Below are positions 16,772 to 25,945 of a DNA stretch of 40,448 bases, one piece after another. The translations under genes and the position numbers were made by a program. Position 1 is the first letter of the stretch; each line of letters opens with the position of its first letter. This stretch comes from an uncultured Collinsella sp. (GTDB lineage: Bacteria; Actinomycetota; Coriobacteriia; Coriobacteriales; Coriobacteriaceae), in assembly GCA_902461085.1 (NCBI GenBank), contig CABPWH010000012.1, positions 1 through 40,448 of the forward strand, in the 5' to 3' direction. The notes under the pieces were generated by a model. The model saw only the letters and a program-made list of their open reading frames with translations, was not told where the DNA came from and did no database searches.

Positions 16772-17794
16772 ATGACGGCAAGCGACACGACCGAGACAAT
16801 TAAAAAGGGAAATTCTGAGCCCAGTTTCGATAAAACGGCTCAGCGCATCCTCAATCTTTTCTTTGTGCTCAATAGCTCCCCCGAACCGCTGACGACCGAG
16901 CAGATCGTCTTGGATTCCGACCTGGGATATGGCTCGGGCAACATCGACTCGGATAAGCGCAAGTTTCGACGCGATCGTGACAAACTGCTCGAGCGCGGCA
17001 TCTTAATCAAGGAGGTTCGCCCCGCCGGCGCGCAGGAAACCGAGGAAAGCTCATGGACAATCGACCGCGAGCACACGTTTGCTGCAGGCGGCCTCATCAC
17101 CACAGACGACGCCGATATCCTGCTCAACGCCATCGACCAGACACTGGCGGCCGGCTCATCCACTTTTGCCGCACCGCTTGCCGATATTCGCTCCAAGATT
17201 GCCTATCTCACCGGCAGGACGACGGTAGACGAGGCGCCGATCAGCCGCTCTCCCACCGTCGATGCGGTTTGGAGCGCCTTTGCCGAGCGATGCGCGCTGC
17301 GATTTTTATATCAGAACGGACGCGGTGAGCAGAAAGAACGTACCGTCTGCGTCTACGGCATGTTCGAGCGCGAGGGCGTGGAGTACTTCTGCGGCCTCGA
17401 CAACGTCACCGGCGACATCAGGACATTCCGCTGCGACCGTATCGTTCGCGCTTGGCGTCCTTCGAAGGCCTACGTCATCCCCGCGGACTTCAATCTCAAC
17501 GACTATCTGTTCTTTGAATTCGATTTTGCCGACCGGCCGCCCGTTGCAGCCACGTTCTCGTTCGCCCCTCAGACGCAGATCGATATGATCAACGGCCTCA
17601 CGCGCGGGCGAGGTGAGCTCGCACACACCGATGCGGGATGGACCTGGACCGTTGACGTGCGTGACCTTGAAGCCGCCGCCTCATTTTGCATGGCCCACGC
17701 CGTGGACGGCATGAGGCCCGTGGCCCCCAAATCGCTCAAGCAGGCGTGGAACCGCCTCATTGAAAGGACGGTGCACGAGCATGCCCGTGCGTAA
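16772..17794 (+). CDS. WYL-domain transcriptional regulator (first of pair)
   Basis: 340 residues. The N-terminal third has a winged-helix-like region (RILNLFFVLNSSPEPLTTEQ, then SDKRKFRRDRDKLLERGILI). A WYL-type domain follows in the centre (about 155-235, with FLYQNGRGEQKERTVCVYGM and GVEYFCGLDNVTGDIRTFRC) and a C-terminal extension of WCX type comes last. WYL domains bind nucleic acid or other ligands and often switch DNA-damage or defence genes. GAGGA lies 4 bases before the ATG. It overlaps the next WYL gene by 14 bases, an arrangement resembling actinobacterial PafB-PafC. The PafBC link is inferred. Confidence 0.85.
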   Translation: MTASDTTETIKKGNSEPSFDKTAQRILNLFFVLNSSPEPLTTEQIVLDSDLGYGSGNIDSDKRKFRRDRDKLLERGILIKEVRPAGAQETEESSWTIDREHTFAAGGLITTDDADILLNAIDQTLAAGSSTFAAPLADIRSKIAYLTGRTTVDEAPISRSPTVDAVWSAFAERCALRFLYQNGRGEQKERTVCVYGMFEREGVEYFCGLDNVTGDIRTFRCDRIVRAWRPSKAYVIPADFNLNDYLFFEFDFADRPPVAATFSFAPQTQIDMINGLTRGRGELAHTDAGWTWTVDVRDLEAAASFCMAHAVDGMRPVAPKSLKQAWNRLIERTVHEHARA

Positions 17795-18698
17795 ACTCAC
17801 CAGCGAGCAGAGACTCTCGCGCGCCATCGACATCATGGAGGCCCTCTACGCCGCCGGCGAGAGCGGCATGACACGAGCCGAGATTTGCAGCCGCTTTGAC
17901 ATCACAGGGGTGTCGCTCGACGAGATTCTCGAGATCGTCTCGACGCTCGCGAACCGAGAATCGGGCGCGCGCATCATCTGCGAATGCCGCGGCGAGCGTG
18001 TGGTCCTCACCGGCGACGCCGGGCGTGTTCTACCGTTGCGCCTGAGTGCCGCCGAGGGCGCTGTGCTCAACCACGAACTTGAATCGTTGGGGATCGAGCC
18101 ACAGACGGCAGCCCGGATTCGGCATGCTCTTCTACCCGAAGAGTTCGGCTATAACCAGAGCGTCTTTGACACCGTCAACCACGGGTCGCACTGGCAGCAG
18201 CTGAGCTGCGCCATTCAGGACGGCGTTCGCTGCCGCATCTCGTATCGCTCGATGGACGATGCACGGCCACGCGAGCGTCTGGTCGACCCCTTGCGCATTA
18301 CGGCAAACGGCGACCAAACATACCTGATTGCCTGGGACATCGCAGTCGATGAGCAGCGCACCTATCGCATGGATAAAATCGAGGGACTCACCTTGACGGA
18401 AGACTCCGTCGTGCCTCACGCACCGGACGTCGCATCCCTCCACGATTCCCTTGCCCGGACGCAGCATAGCGCAAAGCTCCTGATGCCATTCGATATGGCG
18501 GAGCATCTGGACTGGGCCGGCATCACCCTAATCGAGCGCAGCGGGACAGACACGGCAACGGTAACCGTGCATTACGGCTCCGAGCGTTGGCTACTGAGCC
18601 AGGTAATCGCAGCGGGCGGAGCCATCCGCATCTTGGATGACCCCGCCCTGTCAAAGCGTCTGTGCGATATGGCAAAAACCCTCGTCTGTCCGCTTTAG
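17781..18698 (+). CDS. WYL-domain transcriptional regulator (second of pair)
   Basis: 305 residues from the ATG at 17781. The N-terminus has an HTH-like region (LSRAIDIMEALYAAGESGMT, then AEICSRFDITGVSLDEI). The WYL domain follows at about 150-215 (VRCRISYRSMDDARPRERLV and QTYLIAWDIAVDEQRTYRMD). The start overlaps the end of the first WYL gene, so the pair is translationally coupled and may act as a heterodimer, as PafB and PafC do. A TTG at 17760 is an alternative start. AAAGGA lies a little far (about 12 bases) from the ATG. Its stop overlaps the stop of the convergent helicase gene by 4 bases. Confidence 0.85.
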   Translation: MPVRKLTSEQRLSRAIDIMEALYAAGESGMTRAEICSRFDITGVSLDEILEIVSTLANRESGARIICECRGERVVLTGDAGRVLPLRLSAAEGAVLNHELESLGIEPQTAARIRHALLPEEFGYNQSVFDTVNHGSHWQQLSCAIQDGVRCRISYRSMDDARPRERLVDPLRITANGDQTYLIAWDIAVDEQRTYRMDKIEGLTLTEDSVVPHAPDVASLHDSLARTQHSAKLLMPFDMAEHLDWAGITLIERSGTDTATVTVHYGSERWLLSQVIAAGGAIRILDDPALSKRLCDMAKTLVCPL

Positions 18699-21589
18699 CG
18701 CCGCCGCTCGTGGCGTGCGCGCCACAGTTGCAGATAGTGCCCGATCTGCGCCGATTCGATGCGCTGGTAGGAGCTCGTGGGCAGCGACGTTAAGAACTTC
18801 TTTCCGTAGCCCTTCGTCACCAGGCGCGGGTCGGCCAGAATCAGCACGCCGCAATCGGTCGACGAGCGGATAAGGCGGCCGGCCGCCTGCTTGACCTCGA
18901 GCACCGCCTCGGGCAGCGAATAGCGCGCCCAAGCGCGGTCTTCGCGCAGGTTGCGCTCGCACGAGAGCGGGTCCGTGGGGCTCGAGAACGGCAGCTTGGG
19001 AATGATGACGCAGCGCAGCGTCTCGCCGCTGGCGTCGAATCCCTCCCAGAAGGCCTTAAGCGCAAAAAGCGACGAGGTCGGCTCGTTGATAAACCGGTCG
19101 CGCAGGCGACGGGGAGATGAGTTGCGCTGCTGGCAGTTGAGTTCCAGACCCGCACGGGCCATCTTGGGCTCAACGCGGGTGTACAGGTCTTCCATGTCGC
19201 GCCGATTGGTGAACAGCGTGAGCACCGATCCGCCCATGGCAAGATGGGCGTCGACCAGCACGCGATCGAGCGCCGTAAGATAGCTCTCGCGATCGCGCGG
19301 ATCGGGGATATCGCCCGCAACGATTACAGCCATGTTCGAATCGAAGTCGTAGCTCGAGTCCAAGTGCAACGATGAGGATGTTGAAGCACCAATGCGATCG
19401 AGGCCGGCCGCGTGGTTAAAGTGTTCAAAGCTTTTGGACACCGTCATGGTCGCCGAGGCAAAGATAGCCGTGTGAACCTCGGGCAGCCATTCGGTTGCCA
19501 AGGCCTCGCCAATGTCGATGCGCTCTGCGGTCATTGACTCTCCGCCGGCACGCAGCCTGCGATTGACCTGCAGCGAATACACGTAGTGTTCATCGGTGCC
19601 ATCAATGATGAGTTTGAGGTTCTCGGCCAGCTCGTGCAAGCGGCGCGAGATATCACCCAGGTCGACAACAGCCTCGGGCTTGTCGGCGGCGATGGCTTGC
19701 ACCAGCGCGTCGACGCTCTTGTCAGCTTGTTCCAATGCGTCGATGGCAGTGTAGGCCGACGGTAAGAAATCATGCCAGTCGTCAGATTCGCGCAGCTCGG
19801 GGCCAATCCATAGATTGGCATTGTCATAACCCCCACGGGCACGGCGGCCGAGCTCGCGAACGCCATCGAACACGTCGGCGATTGCCATGCTCGCGCGCGC
19901 AACCGTCGACGTCGCCTTGGCAGTAAGGCCCAGATAGAGCGTAGAGCCCTCGGAGGTTGCCAAATCACGGGAAACCTGGCTTAGCGCGCCGGTGCTCGAG
20001 CCACCCAGGCGCTCAAACAGAACGCGTGATTCGTCCGCCGACACCACGCGCGCCCACTGACGGCGCGCCTCGCGCTCGATGGAATGGGCCTCGTCGATTA
20101 CCCAATGACGAATCGGAGGCAAAATCCTGCCCTCGGCCGCGACATTGCGGAACAGCAGGGAATGGTTGGTGACCACCACATCGGCATGCGCCGCACGACG
20201 GCGAGCGCCGTGGACCAAACATTTATCAGGGAAAAACGGGCAGAGGCGACGAGCACACTCGCGCGAGGCCGTCGTAAAGTCGGGGCGGTTGACGCTGCGC
20301 CACCGAATGCCAAGCGAGTCGAGGTCGCCATCGGCTGATTGGCAGACGTACGCCATAATGACCGCGACCGCCGTGAGCGTGTCCGCCGGATCGCGCTTGG
20401 TGGTAATCTCGACCTGGCCGCGGCTCATGCGCTCAAGCTTGCGCAGGCACGGATAGTGGTCATACCCCTTGAGAGCGCAAAATGACAGACCACCGTCCAG
20501 TTGCTCGGCAAGTTTTGGCAGCTCATGGTACATGAGCTGGTCGGCAAGATTGTTCGATTTGGTCGCAATACCAACCGTGATGTTGTTACGGCGCGCTGCC
20601 TCGGCAAAAGGCACCAGATAGGCCATCGATTTGCCGACGCCTGTGCCCGCCTCAATTACACGATGAGTGCCCGTGACCAGCGCATCGCGGACCTCGAGCG
20701 CCATCGCGATCTGCTCATCACGCGGCTCGTAGGTGGGATACATGCGATTGACCAGGCCACCTGGCGCATAGTCTGCCTCAATCTCCTCACGACTCGGCAT
20801 CTTGAGTACCGGCAGTTCGTCGGCGTCCACCCGATCGTCGGCGCGATCGGCCTTGAGAACGTCAGCACGAGCGGCGCTGAGAGAGAAGATAGAACCAGGG
20901 TTCTGCCCCGCCAAGAATGAGAAGATTGGACGATAGGACCAAGGCACGTCCGGATGCATGTCGGCTAGGCGCGCCATGAGGCCCTGGGGCAAGTCGGTGA
21001 GTGCCACGAGCAACACGCGCCATACGCCACACAGGGCGTCGACGTCGGCATTGGCACGGTGTGATACCGAGTCACAGCCAAACAGATCGGCCATAAAAGA
21101 CAGCTTGTGCGAGGCCAGGCGCGGAAGCGCGATGCGCGACAGCGCCAGCGAATCGATCCAAATATCGCTCACGTTGACGCCGCCTTTGACCGACTCGATA
21201 AACGAGCGGTCGAACGTGGCGTTATGTGCGATTACCGGGCAACCACCGACAAAATCGGCGAGAGCGGCTACGGCCTCAACGGCCGACGGGGCATCTGCCA
21301 CATCGGCATTTGTAATGCTCGTGAGCTCGGTAATCTCGGCGGGAATCAGCTGCTTGGGATGCACGAAGGTATCGAAGCGGTCGACGATCTCGCGGCCCGA
21401 AAGACGGGCCGCCGAGATCTCGATCAGCTCGTTGTCCTGCACCGAAAGACCTGTGGTCTCGGTATCGAGGACAATTACATCTTCCTCGATAAGGCCGAAG
21501 GACTGCGTTTTGGCGCGTTCGGCAATCGTGGCATAGGAGTCGATGACAAACTGCGGCGTTCCTGACGAAACCGCGTCCTCGATTAGCAT
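18695..21589 (-). CDS. DnaQ-like exonuclease fused to DinG-type helicase
   Basis: 964 residues. The N-terminal DEDDh exonuclease has Exo I DTETTG (D42, E44), Exo II HNATFD and Exo III HRANADVDA. The C-terminal XPD/DinG-family superfamily 2 helicase has Walker A EAGTGVGKS, DEAH box VIDEAHS and motif VI QAAGRLIRS. Cysteines in YPCLRKL, CQSADGD, CARRLCPFFPDKC fit an iron-sulfur cluster like that of DinG, although spacing should be checked. Gram-positive DinG proteins often carry this exonuclease fusion. It is expected to process DNA or RNA/DNA structures during repair. Its ATG overlaps the end of ddl by 7 bases. Confidence 0.92.
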   Translation of the reverse strand: MLIEDAVSSGTPQFVIDSYATIAERAKTQSFGLIEEDVIVLDTETTGLSVQDNELIEISAARLSGREIVDRFDTFVHPKQLIPAEITELTSITNADVADAPSAVEAVAALADFVGGCPVIAHNATFDRSFIESVKGGVNVSDIWIDSLALSRIALPRLASHKLSFMADLFGCDSVSHRANADVDALCGVWRVLLVALTDLPQGLMARLADMHPDVPWSYRPIFSFLAGQNPGSIFSLSAARADVLKADRADDRVDADELPVLKMPSREEIEADYAPGGLVNRMYPTYEPRDEQIAMALEVRDALVTGTHRVIEAGTGVGKSMAYLVPFAEAARRNNITVGIATKSNNLADQLMYHELPKLAEQLDGGLSFCALKGYDHYPCLRKLERMSRGQVEITTKRDPADTLTAVAVIMAYVCQSADGDLDSLGIRWRSVNRPDFTTASRECARRLCPFFPDKCLVHGARRRAAHADVVVTNHSLLFRNVAAEGRILPPIRHWVIDEAHSIEREARRQWARVVSADESRVLFERLGGSSTGALSQVSRDLATSEGSTLYLGLTAKATSTVARASMAIADVFDGVRELGRRARGGYDNANLWIGPELRESDDWHDFLPSAYTAIDALEQADKSVDALVQAIAADKPEAVVDLGDISRRLHELAENLKLIIDGTDEHYVYSLQVNRRLRAGGESMTAERIDIGEALATEWLPEVHTAIFASATMTVSKSFEHFNHAAGLDRIGASTSSSLHLDSSYDFDSNMAVIVAGDIPDPRDRESYLTALDRVLVDAHLAMGGSVLTLFTNRRDMEDLYTRVEPKMARAGLELNCQQRNSSPRRLRDRFINEPTSSLFALKAFWEGFDASGETLRCVIIPKLPFSSPTDPLSCERNLREDRAWARYSLPEAVLEVKQAAGRLIRSSTDCGVLILADPRLVTKGYGKKFLTSLPTSSYQRIESAQIGHYLQLWRARHERRR

Positions 21590-22548
21590 GCAATGCCCGC
21601 TCGACGAAGGCCCATACGGATCAGGCTGTCACAGACCTGCGGGAACGTCATGTCGTCGGTGTGGCGGATCTCGTCCGGATACAGCGACGTATCGGTCATG
21701 CCGGGAATGGTATTGGTCTCGAGGATAACGGGGCCGTCCTCACTCACGATAAAGTCGCTGCGCGAGATACCCAGGCAACCGAGGGCCTTGTGAGCAGCAC
21801 AGGCAAGCTCTTGGGCACGAGCGTAATTCTCGGGTGAAATCTGCGCCGGAATGCGATGGATGTCCGTAGGGTCGACATACTTCACGTCCGGATCGTAGAA
21901 CTCGCAGTCCTCGGGCTTACGAATCTCGACAATCGGCAGAGCGCGCACGTCATCTTCGCCGTATACGCCGACGGTGATCTCGGTACCCTCGATGCACTTC
22001 TCGACCAGCACTTTGTCGCCGTACTCAAACGCCTTGGCGATTGCCGCGGGCAGCTCGGAGGGCTCATGGACCAGGGAAATGCCATAGCTGGAACCGTTGA
22101 CGGCCGGCTTCACAAAGCAGCGCTCGCCACAAACCTCGACGATATGATCGATATCGACTTCATCGCCCACCTCGAGCGCAAGGCCGGGGGCAATGGGAAT
22201 GCCCGCCTTGGCGTACAGGAGCTTAGAGACCTCCTTGTCGGCACCGCAGGCGCTGGCAAGCACGCCCGAAGCCGTGTAGGGGATACCCAGGGTCTCCATG
22301 GCGCCTTGCATGGCGCCATCCTCGCCGCCGGCACCGTGCATGGCGATAAACGCCACGTCAAAGCCGCCGGTCGCCATGGTTACCATAAAATCATCGGCAG
22401 CCGTGTCGAGCAGCTCCACCGAAGTGTAGCCGGCCTCCTTCAAGGCAACCACGACGTTCTTTCCCGAATTGAGCGAGATCTCGCGCTCAGCGGAATGACC
22501 GCCCGCCAAGACCGCTACGTGCATGTTCTCTAGGCTTTTACCCGGCAT
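21583..22548 (-). CDS. ddl: D-alanine--D-alanine ligase
   Basis: ATP-grasp ligase making D-Ala-D-Ala for peptidoglycan. Family segments: HVAVLAGGHSAEREISLNSG near the N-terminus, FIAMHGAGGEDGAMQG, VKPAVNGSSYGI in the central ATP-grasp region, EITVGVYGED and SRSDFIVSEDGPVILETNTI with the C-terminal Mg-binding residues. 321 residues, usual length is 300-370. GAGGAGGAG lies 7 bases before the ATG at 22548. It is the first gene of an operon with the exonuclease-helicase and is divergent from rlmN across 85 bp. Confidence 0.94.
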   Translation of the reverse strand: MPGKSLENMHVAVLAGGHSAEREISLNSGKNVVVALKEAGYTSVELLDTAADDFMVTMATGGFDVAFIAMHGAGGEDGAMQGAMETLGIPYTASGVLASACGADKEVSKLLYAKAGIPIAPGLALEVGDEVDIDHIVEVCGERCFVKPAVNGSSYGISLVHEPSELPAAIAKAFEYGDKVLVEKCIEGTEITVGVYGEDDVRALPIVEIRKPEDCEFYDPDVKYVDPTDIHRIPAQISPENYARAQELACAAHKALGCLGISRSDFIVSEDGPVILETNTIPGMTDTSLYPDEIRHTDDMTFPQVCDSLIRMGLRRAGIAC

Positions 22549-22633
22549 GGGCAGACTCCTCCTCTATAATTTCTGCAGCTGATACCATATTGTAGCGATA
22601 CCCTCTACGTTTCCCCAAAATCGAAAGGCTTCC

Positions 22634-23686
22634 ATGAATCCCAGGACTAAATCTCAGGACATTCGCGACTTGAGCCAAAACGATATTCGCGAGCTCGTGG
22701 CCGAACTTGGCCAGCCCGCCTTCCGCGCGAAGCAGCTCATCGAATGGGTCTTCGAGAAGAACGTTTGTTCGTTCGACGATATGACTAACCTTCCCAAGGC
22801 TTTCCGCGAGCAGCTTAAAGAGGCTTTTGCCTTTGACACGCCCACTGAACTCACCAAGCAAGTTTCCAAAGATGGCTCGCGCAAGTATCTGCTCGAGTAC
22901 CACGACGGCGTTTCCGTCGAGACTGTCGGCATGCCCCGTCGCAACAAGCTTTCCGTCTGCGTTTCCACCCAGGCAGGCTGCGGCATGGGTTGTGCCTTTT
23001 GCGCTACCGGTCTCAACGGCCTCAAGCGCTCTCTGACCGCTCAAGAGATCGTCGACCAGGTACTTCATGTATCCAACGACTTTGGCGAGCGCTCCACGAG
23101 CGTTGTCTTCATGGGCCAGGGCGAGCCGTTTGCCAACTACGACGAGGTTCTCAAGGCGCTGCGAATCCTCAACGACCCCGACGGCATCGGTATCGGTGCT
23201 CGTCACCTCACCGTCTCTACCAGTGGCGTTATTCCCGGTATTCGCAAATTTGCCGACATCCCCGAGCAGTTCACGCTTGCCGTTTCCCTGCATTCCGCCA
23301 TCCAGTCGACGCGCAATAAGCTCATGCCCGGTGTTAAGAAGTACACGCTGCTTCGCCTTCACGAGGCGCTTCAGCTCTACACCGAGAAGACTGGCCGCCG
23401 CCCGACCTATGAGTATGCCATGATCGAAGGCGTCAACGATACGAATCCCGAGATGCAGGCGCTCTGCGACTTCTGCGAGGGAACGCTGTGCCACGTTAAC
23501 CTCATTCAGCTTAACGACATCGAGGGTAGCCCGCTCAAGCCGTCGCCGATTCATAAGGTTGAGGATCTTCAGCGTCGTCTTGAGTCCCGTGGCATCGAGA
23601 CCACGATTCGTAACTCCCGTGGTAACGATATTGACGCCGCTTGCGGACAGCTGAAGCAGCGCTTCAAAGTTCAGAAGAACGCATAG
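22634..23686 (+). CDS. rlmN: 23S rRNA (adenine-2503-C2)-methyltransferase RlmN
   Basis: Radical SAM enzyme that methylates A2503 of 23S rRNA and A37 of some tRNAs. The CX3CX2C iron-sulfur motif is C116-C120-C123 (GCGMGCAFC). Other family segments include VVFMGQGEPFANYD, LTVSTSGVIPGI, LAVSLHS and the C-terminal VNLIQLND with GIETTIRNSRGNDIDAACGQL holding the resolving Cys. 350 residues, normal. The gene is followed by a parS-like site and a strong terminator. Codons are richer in T-ending forms than those of its neighbours. Confidence 0.95.
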   Translation: MNPRTKSQDIRDLSQNDIRELVAELGQPAFRAKQLIEWVFEKNVCSFDDMTNLPKAFREQLKEAFAFDTPTELTKQVSKDGSRKYLLEYHDGVSVETVGMPRRNKLSVCVSTQAGCGMGCAFCATGLNGLKRSLTAQEIVDQVLHVSNDFGERSTSVVFMGQGEPFANYDEVLKALRILNDPDGIGIGARHLTVSTSGVIPGIRKFADIPEQFTLAVSLHSAIQSTRNKLMPGVKKYTLLRLHEALQLYTEKTGRRPTYEYAMIEGVNDTNPEMQALCDFCEGTLCHVNLIQLNDIEGSPLKPSPIHKVEDLQRRLESRGIETTIRNSRGNDIDAACGQLKQRFKVQKNA

Positions 23687-23704
23687 GGGAGTCGCATCCC
23701 AAAA

Positions 23705-23720
23705 CGTTTCATGTGAAACA
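23705..23720. promoter_or_regulatory. Degenerate parS-like site
   Basis: CGTTTCATGTGAAACA matches the 16-bp parS consensus TGTTTCACGTGAAACA at 14 positions. It lies between rlmN and its terminator, about 2.1 kb from the perfect parS cluster. Confidence 0.5.
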
Positions 23721-23723
23721 TCG

Positions 23724-23770
23724 AACGACCCCGGTTACAGAATATGCAACCGGGGTCGTTTTATTTATTA
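23724..23770 (+). terminator. Terminator of rlmN
   Basis: AACGACCCCGGTT/AACCGGGGTCGTT is a perfect 13-bp stem with an 11-base loop, followed by TTATTTATT. Confidence 0.93.
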
Positions 23771-23814
23771 ACCTTAATTTTGAATCAGCTGCTACCTATC
23801 CCATTTTTTACGGC

Positions 23815-23857
23815 CAAAATAAGGGGTCCTTGTCTCGTGAATCAGACAAGGACCCCT
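23815..23857 (-). terminator. Terminator of the parA-parB operon
   Basis: AGGGGTCCTTGTCT/AGACAAGGACCCCT is a perfect 14-bp stem with an 8-base loop. On the minus strand it runs into TATTTTGG. It faces the rlmN terminator. Confidence 0.88.
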
Positions 23858-23877
23858 CAAAATATGCTAAGTAATTG

Positions 23878-23889
23878 TTAGGTACCTAA
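23878..23889. repeat. 12-bp palindrome TTAGGTACCTAA, copy 1
   Basis: A perfect palindrome overlapping the stop codon of the small gene at 23886. The identical 12-mer recurs at 27382-27393 between jag and yidC. Confidence 0.6.
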
Positions 23890-24140
23890 TAGCCTACATT
23901 TTCCCATTGGTTGCTAACCCAACCTTGATTAATCTTGGGATTCTTCGTTACCTGAGCCGTACGCATGGCAACATCTTCTGTCATAACATCCATTTTCTTC
24001 TTGGATGTATCGACAATATCTTGCGCACTACGAAGCAAACGACCTCGAAGTTCATCGTCTGTCGCGATCTTATAGCCAGCAAAGGCACCAGCCGCGACAG
24101 TCGTCGCCAATGCAATCGCAGTTAAAATCCTATTCCTCAT
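23886..24140 (-). CDS. Small YtxH-like membrane protein coupled to parB
   Basis: 84 residues: a hydrophobic N-terminal segment (ILTAIALATTVAAGAFAGYK), then a polar region with a helical Lys/Asp-rich part (DELRGRLLRSAQDIVDTSKK) and a tail ending QWENVGY. This layout resembles YtxH-type small membrane proteins, but the match is loose. I choose the ATG at 24140: AAGGAGG lies 5 bases upstream, inside the last codons of parB, and the two genes overlap by 11 bases, so translation is coupled. Its role is unknown. The position suggests that it is made together with ParA and ParB. Confidence 0.75.
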   Translation of the reverse strand: MRNRILTAIALATTVAAGAFAGYKIATDDELRGRLLRSAQDIVDTSKKKMDVMTEDVAMRTAQVTKNPKINQGWVSNQWENVGY

Positions 24141-25035
24141 CTTGGCCTCCTTGATCAAACTGAATCATTTCGCCAAGAATACGAGAGAGCTCTTCCTCGT
24201 CTTTAAACTCAATCTCAATCTTATTCTTTCCACGCGAGCTCTTCACACGCACGTTGGTATTAAAAACCTGACGAAGCACGCGGGCAGCTTTTTTAAAAGA
24301 CTGAGGCGTTGCAGGCCTCGGCGTCTTAGGTGTCTCTCCGGCAGAAAACAACGGAGCAAGATTTTCTGTCGCTCTTACGGAAAGGCCCTCTGCAACAACC
24401 TTCTCTGCAAGTCGAATTCGAGCGTCCTCATAGGGAACTGCAAGAATCGCACGTGCATGACCAGCAGTAAGTTTGCCCTCAAAAATCATCTGCTGAACAA
24501 CTTCAGGGAGATCGAGAAGGCGCAGCGAGTTTGTAATTCTAGAGCGTGACTTGCTGACCGCCTTCGACAATGCCTCCTGGGTCATACCGCTGGCATCGAT
24601 AAGCTGGCGATAGCCCTTAGCCTCTTCGACGGGATTCAGATCAGAACGCTGAAGGTTTTCGATCAGAGCAAGAGCCAGCATCTCTTCATCATTAACATCT
24701 TTAATGATGACAGGCAGCTCCTCAAGACCAGCAAGCTTTGACGCTTGGTAACGACGCTCACCAGCGATGATCTCATAGCCGTTTCCATGCTTGCGTACCA
24801 AAAGCGGCTGCAAGACGCCATGTTCTTGGATTGATTCGCTCAACTCACGAAGTTCAGTTTCGTTAAAGTGAATTCGCGGCTGATTAGGGTTGGGAACGAT
24901 ATCCTCAATAGGTAGTTTTGTTTCAGATGCGGCATTCGAAGCCGATGCAGCCGAACCACCGGTCTCATACTCGGCCTCTGAGACCAAAGCATTGAGTCCA
25001 CGTCCCAATCCGCCACGTTTCTTTACACTAGGCAC
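24130..25035 (-). CDS. parB: Chromosome-partitioning protein ParB
   Basis: ParB/Spo0J family protein (301 residues) that binds parS, loads as a CTP-dependent clamp and works with ParA in origin segregation. Visible parts: the N-terminal KKRGGLGRGLNALVSE, ParB box NPNQPRIHFNETELRELSES, GERRYQAS of the CTP-binding pocket, a helix-turn-helix (MTQEALSKAVSKSRSRITNS), TAGHARAIL, and a C-terminal dimerisation part with VKSSRGKNKIEIEF. It overlaps the parA stop by 8 bases. Three perfect parS sites lie upstream of parA. Confidence 0.95.
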   Translation of the reverse strand: MPSVKKRGGLGRGLNALVSEAEYETGGSAASASNAASETKLPIEDIVPNPNQPRIHFNETELRELSESIQEHGVLQPLLVRKHGNGYEIIAGERRYQASKLAGLEELPVIIKDVNDEEMLALALIENLQRSDLNPVEEAKGYRQLIDASGMTQEALSKAVSKSRSRITNSLRLLDLPEVVQQMIFEGKLTAGHARAILAVPYEDARIRLAEKVVAEGLSVRATENLAPLFSAGETPKTPRPATPQSFKKAARVLRQVFNTNVRVKSSRGKNKIEIEFKDEEELSRILGEMIQFDQGGQDEE

Positions 25036-25828
25036 GCTTGATCACCTCTTTTGCAAGGTTCATATATGCTTTTGCACCCTTATTTTGAGGTGCATAGGTA
25101 ATTACCGGTTCTCCAAAAGACGGAGCTTCAGAGATTTTAACCGTACGGGGGATCAACGTCTTAAACGCCTTATCACCAAAGTACGATTGAACCTCCTCAA
25201 CAACCTGATTCGATAGAGAAGTACGCGAGTCATACATGGTCATAAGCACACCGTAGGTGTCTAAGCCCTTGTTCAGACGAGATTTGACCATCTTCATTGA
25301 CTCAAGCAGCTTCGTAACGCCCTCGAGTGCGTAATACTCGCACTGGATCGGAATCAAAACGCTGTCTGCTGCGGTCAAAGCGTTGATAGTAAGCAGGCCG
25401 AGCGAAGGAGGGCAGTCAATGAAAATAAAATCGAACTCGTCCTGAATCGGCTCAAGCAAATCTTTGAGACGGGTTTCACGAGCAATTGCGCTTACGAGTT
25501 CAATTTCCGCGCCTGCAAGCTGAATTGTTGCCGGAATTACGAATACCTTTTTGCAATTTGTATCATGAACAAGCGATTCTGCCGGCACATCATTCAACAA
25601 TGCATCATAGATGCAGTGATCAAGGTCTTCTTTTTCAATTCCGAATCCACTGGTGCTGTTTCCCTGCGGATCAAAATCGACAATCAGTGTCTTACGACCC
25701 TGCTCACCCAGTGCTGCTGCAAGGTTTACAGCCGTCGTTGACTTACCGACGCCGCCTTTTTGATTGATGATTGCAATGATACGCGTGTCTTTTGCGCTCT
25801 TAGAACGCTTAACGTCGCGAAATCCCAC
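25028..25828 (-). CDS. parA: Chromosome-partitioning ATPase ParA
   Basis: ParA/Soj-type deviant Walker ATPase (266 residues). The Walker A is NQKGGVGKSTTAVNLA with the signature Lys. Walker A' is VDFDPQGNSTSG and Walker B is FIFIDCPPSLGLL. It interacts with ParB-parS and non-specific DNA to move origins. The start is GTG at 25828 with AGGAGG 5 bases upstream. It is first in the parA-parB-small membrane protein operon, and the region upstream holds the parS cluster. Confidence 0.95.
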   Translation of the reverse strand: MGFRDVKRSKSAKDTRIIAIINQKGGVGKSTTAVNLAAALGEQGRKTLIVDFDPQGNSTSGFGIEKEDLDHCIYDALLNDVPAESLVHDTNCKKVFVIPATIQLAGAEIELVSAIARETRLKDLLEPIQDEFDFIFIDCPPSLGLLTINALTAADSVLIPIQCEYYALEGVTKLLESMKMVKSRLNKGLDTYGVLMTMYDSRTSLSNQVVEEVQSYFGDKAFKTLIPRTVKISEAPSFGEPVITYAPQNKGAKAYMNLAKEVIKRA

Positions 25829-25867
25829 GGTCCCTCCTGGTGTGTATTAAAGCTGTCAAACGGAGGA

Positions 25868-25883
25868 TGTTTCACGTGAAACA
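25868..25883. promoter_or_regulatory. parS site 1
   Basis: TGTTTCACGTGAAACA, a perfect match to the 16-bp parS palindrome, 40 bp upstream of parA. Confidence 0.97.
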
Positions 25884-25906
25884 TTCCGAATCGATAGCAA
25901 CCGCCA

Positions 25907-25922
25907 TGTTTCACGTGAAACA
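25907..25922. promoter_or_regulatory. parS site 2
   Basis: Perfect TGTTTCACGTGAAACA, exactly 39 bp from site 1. Confidence 0.97.
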
Positions 25923-25945
25923 CTGCAAGTTGTTAGTATCCATTA

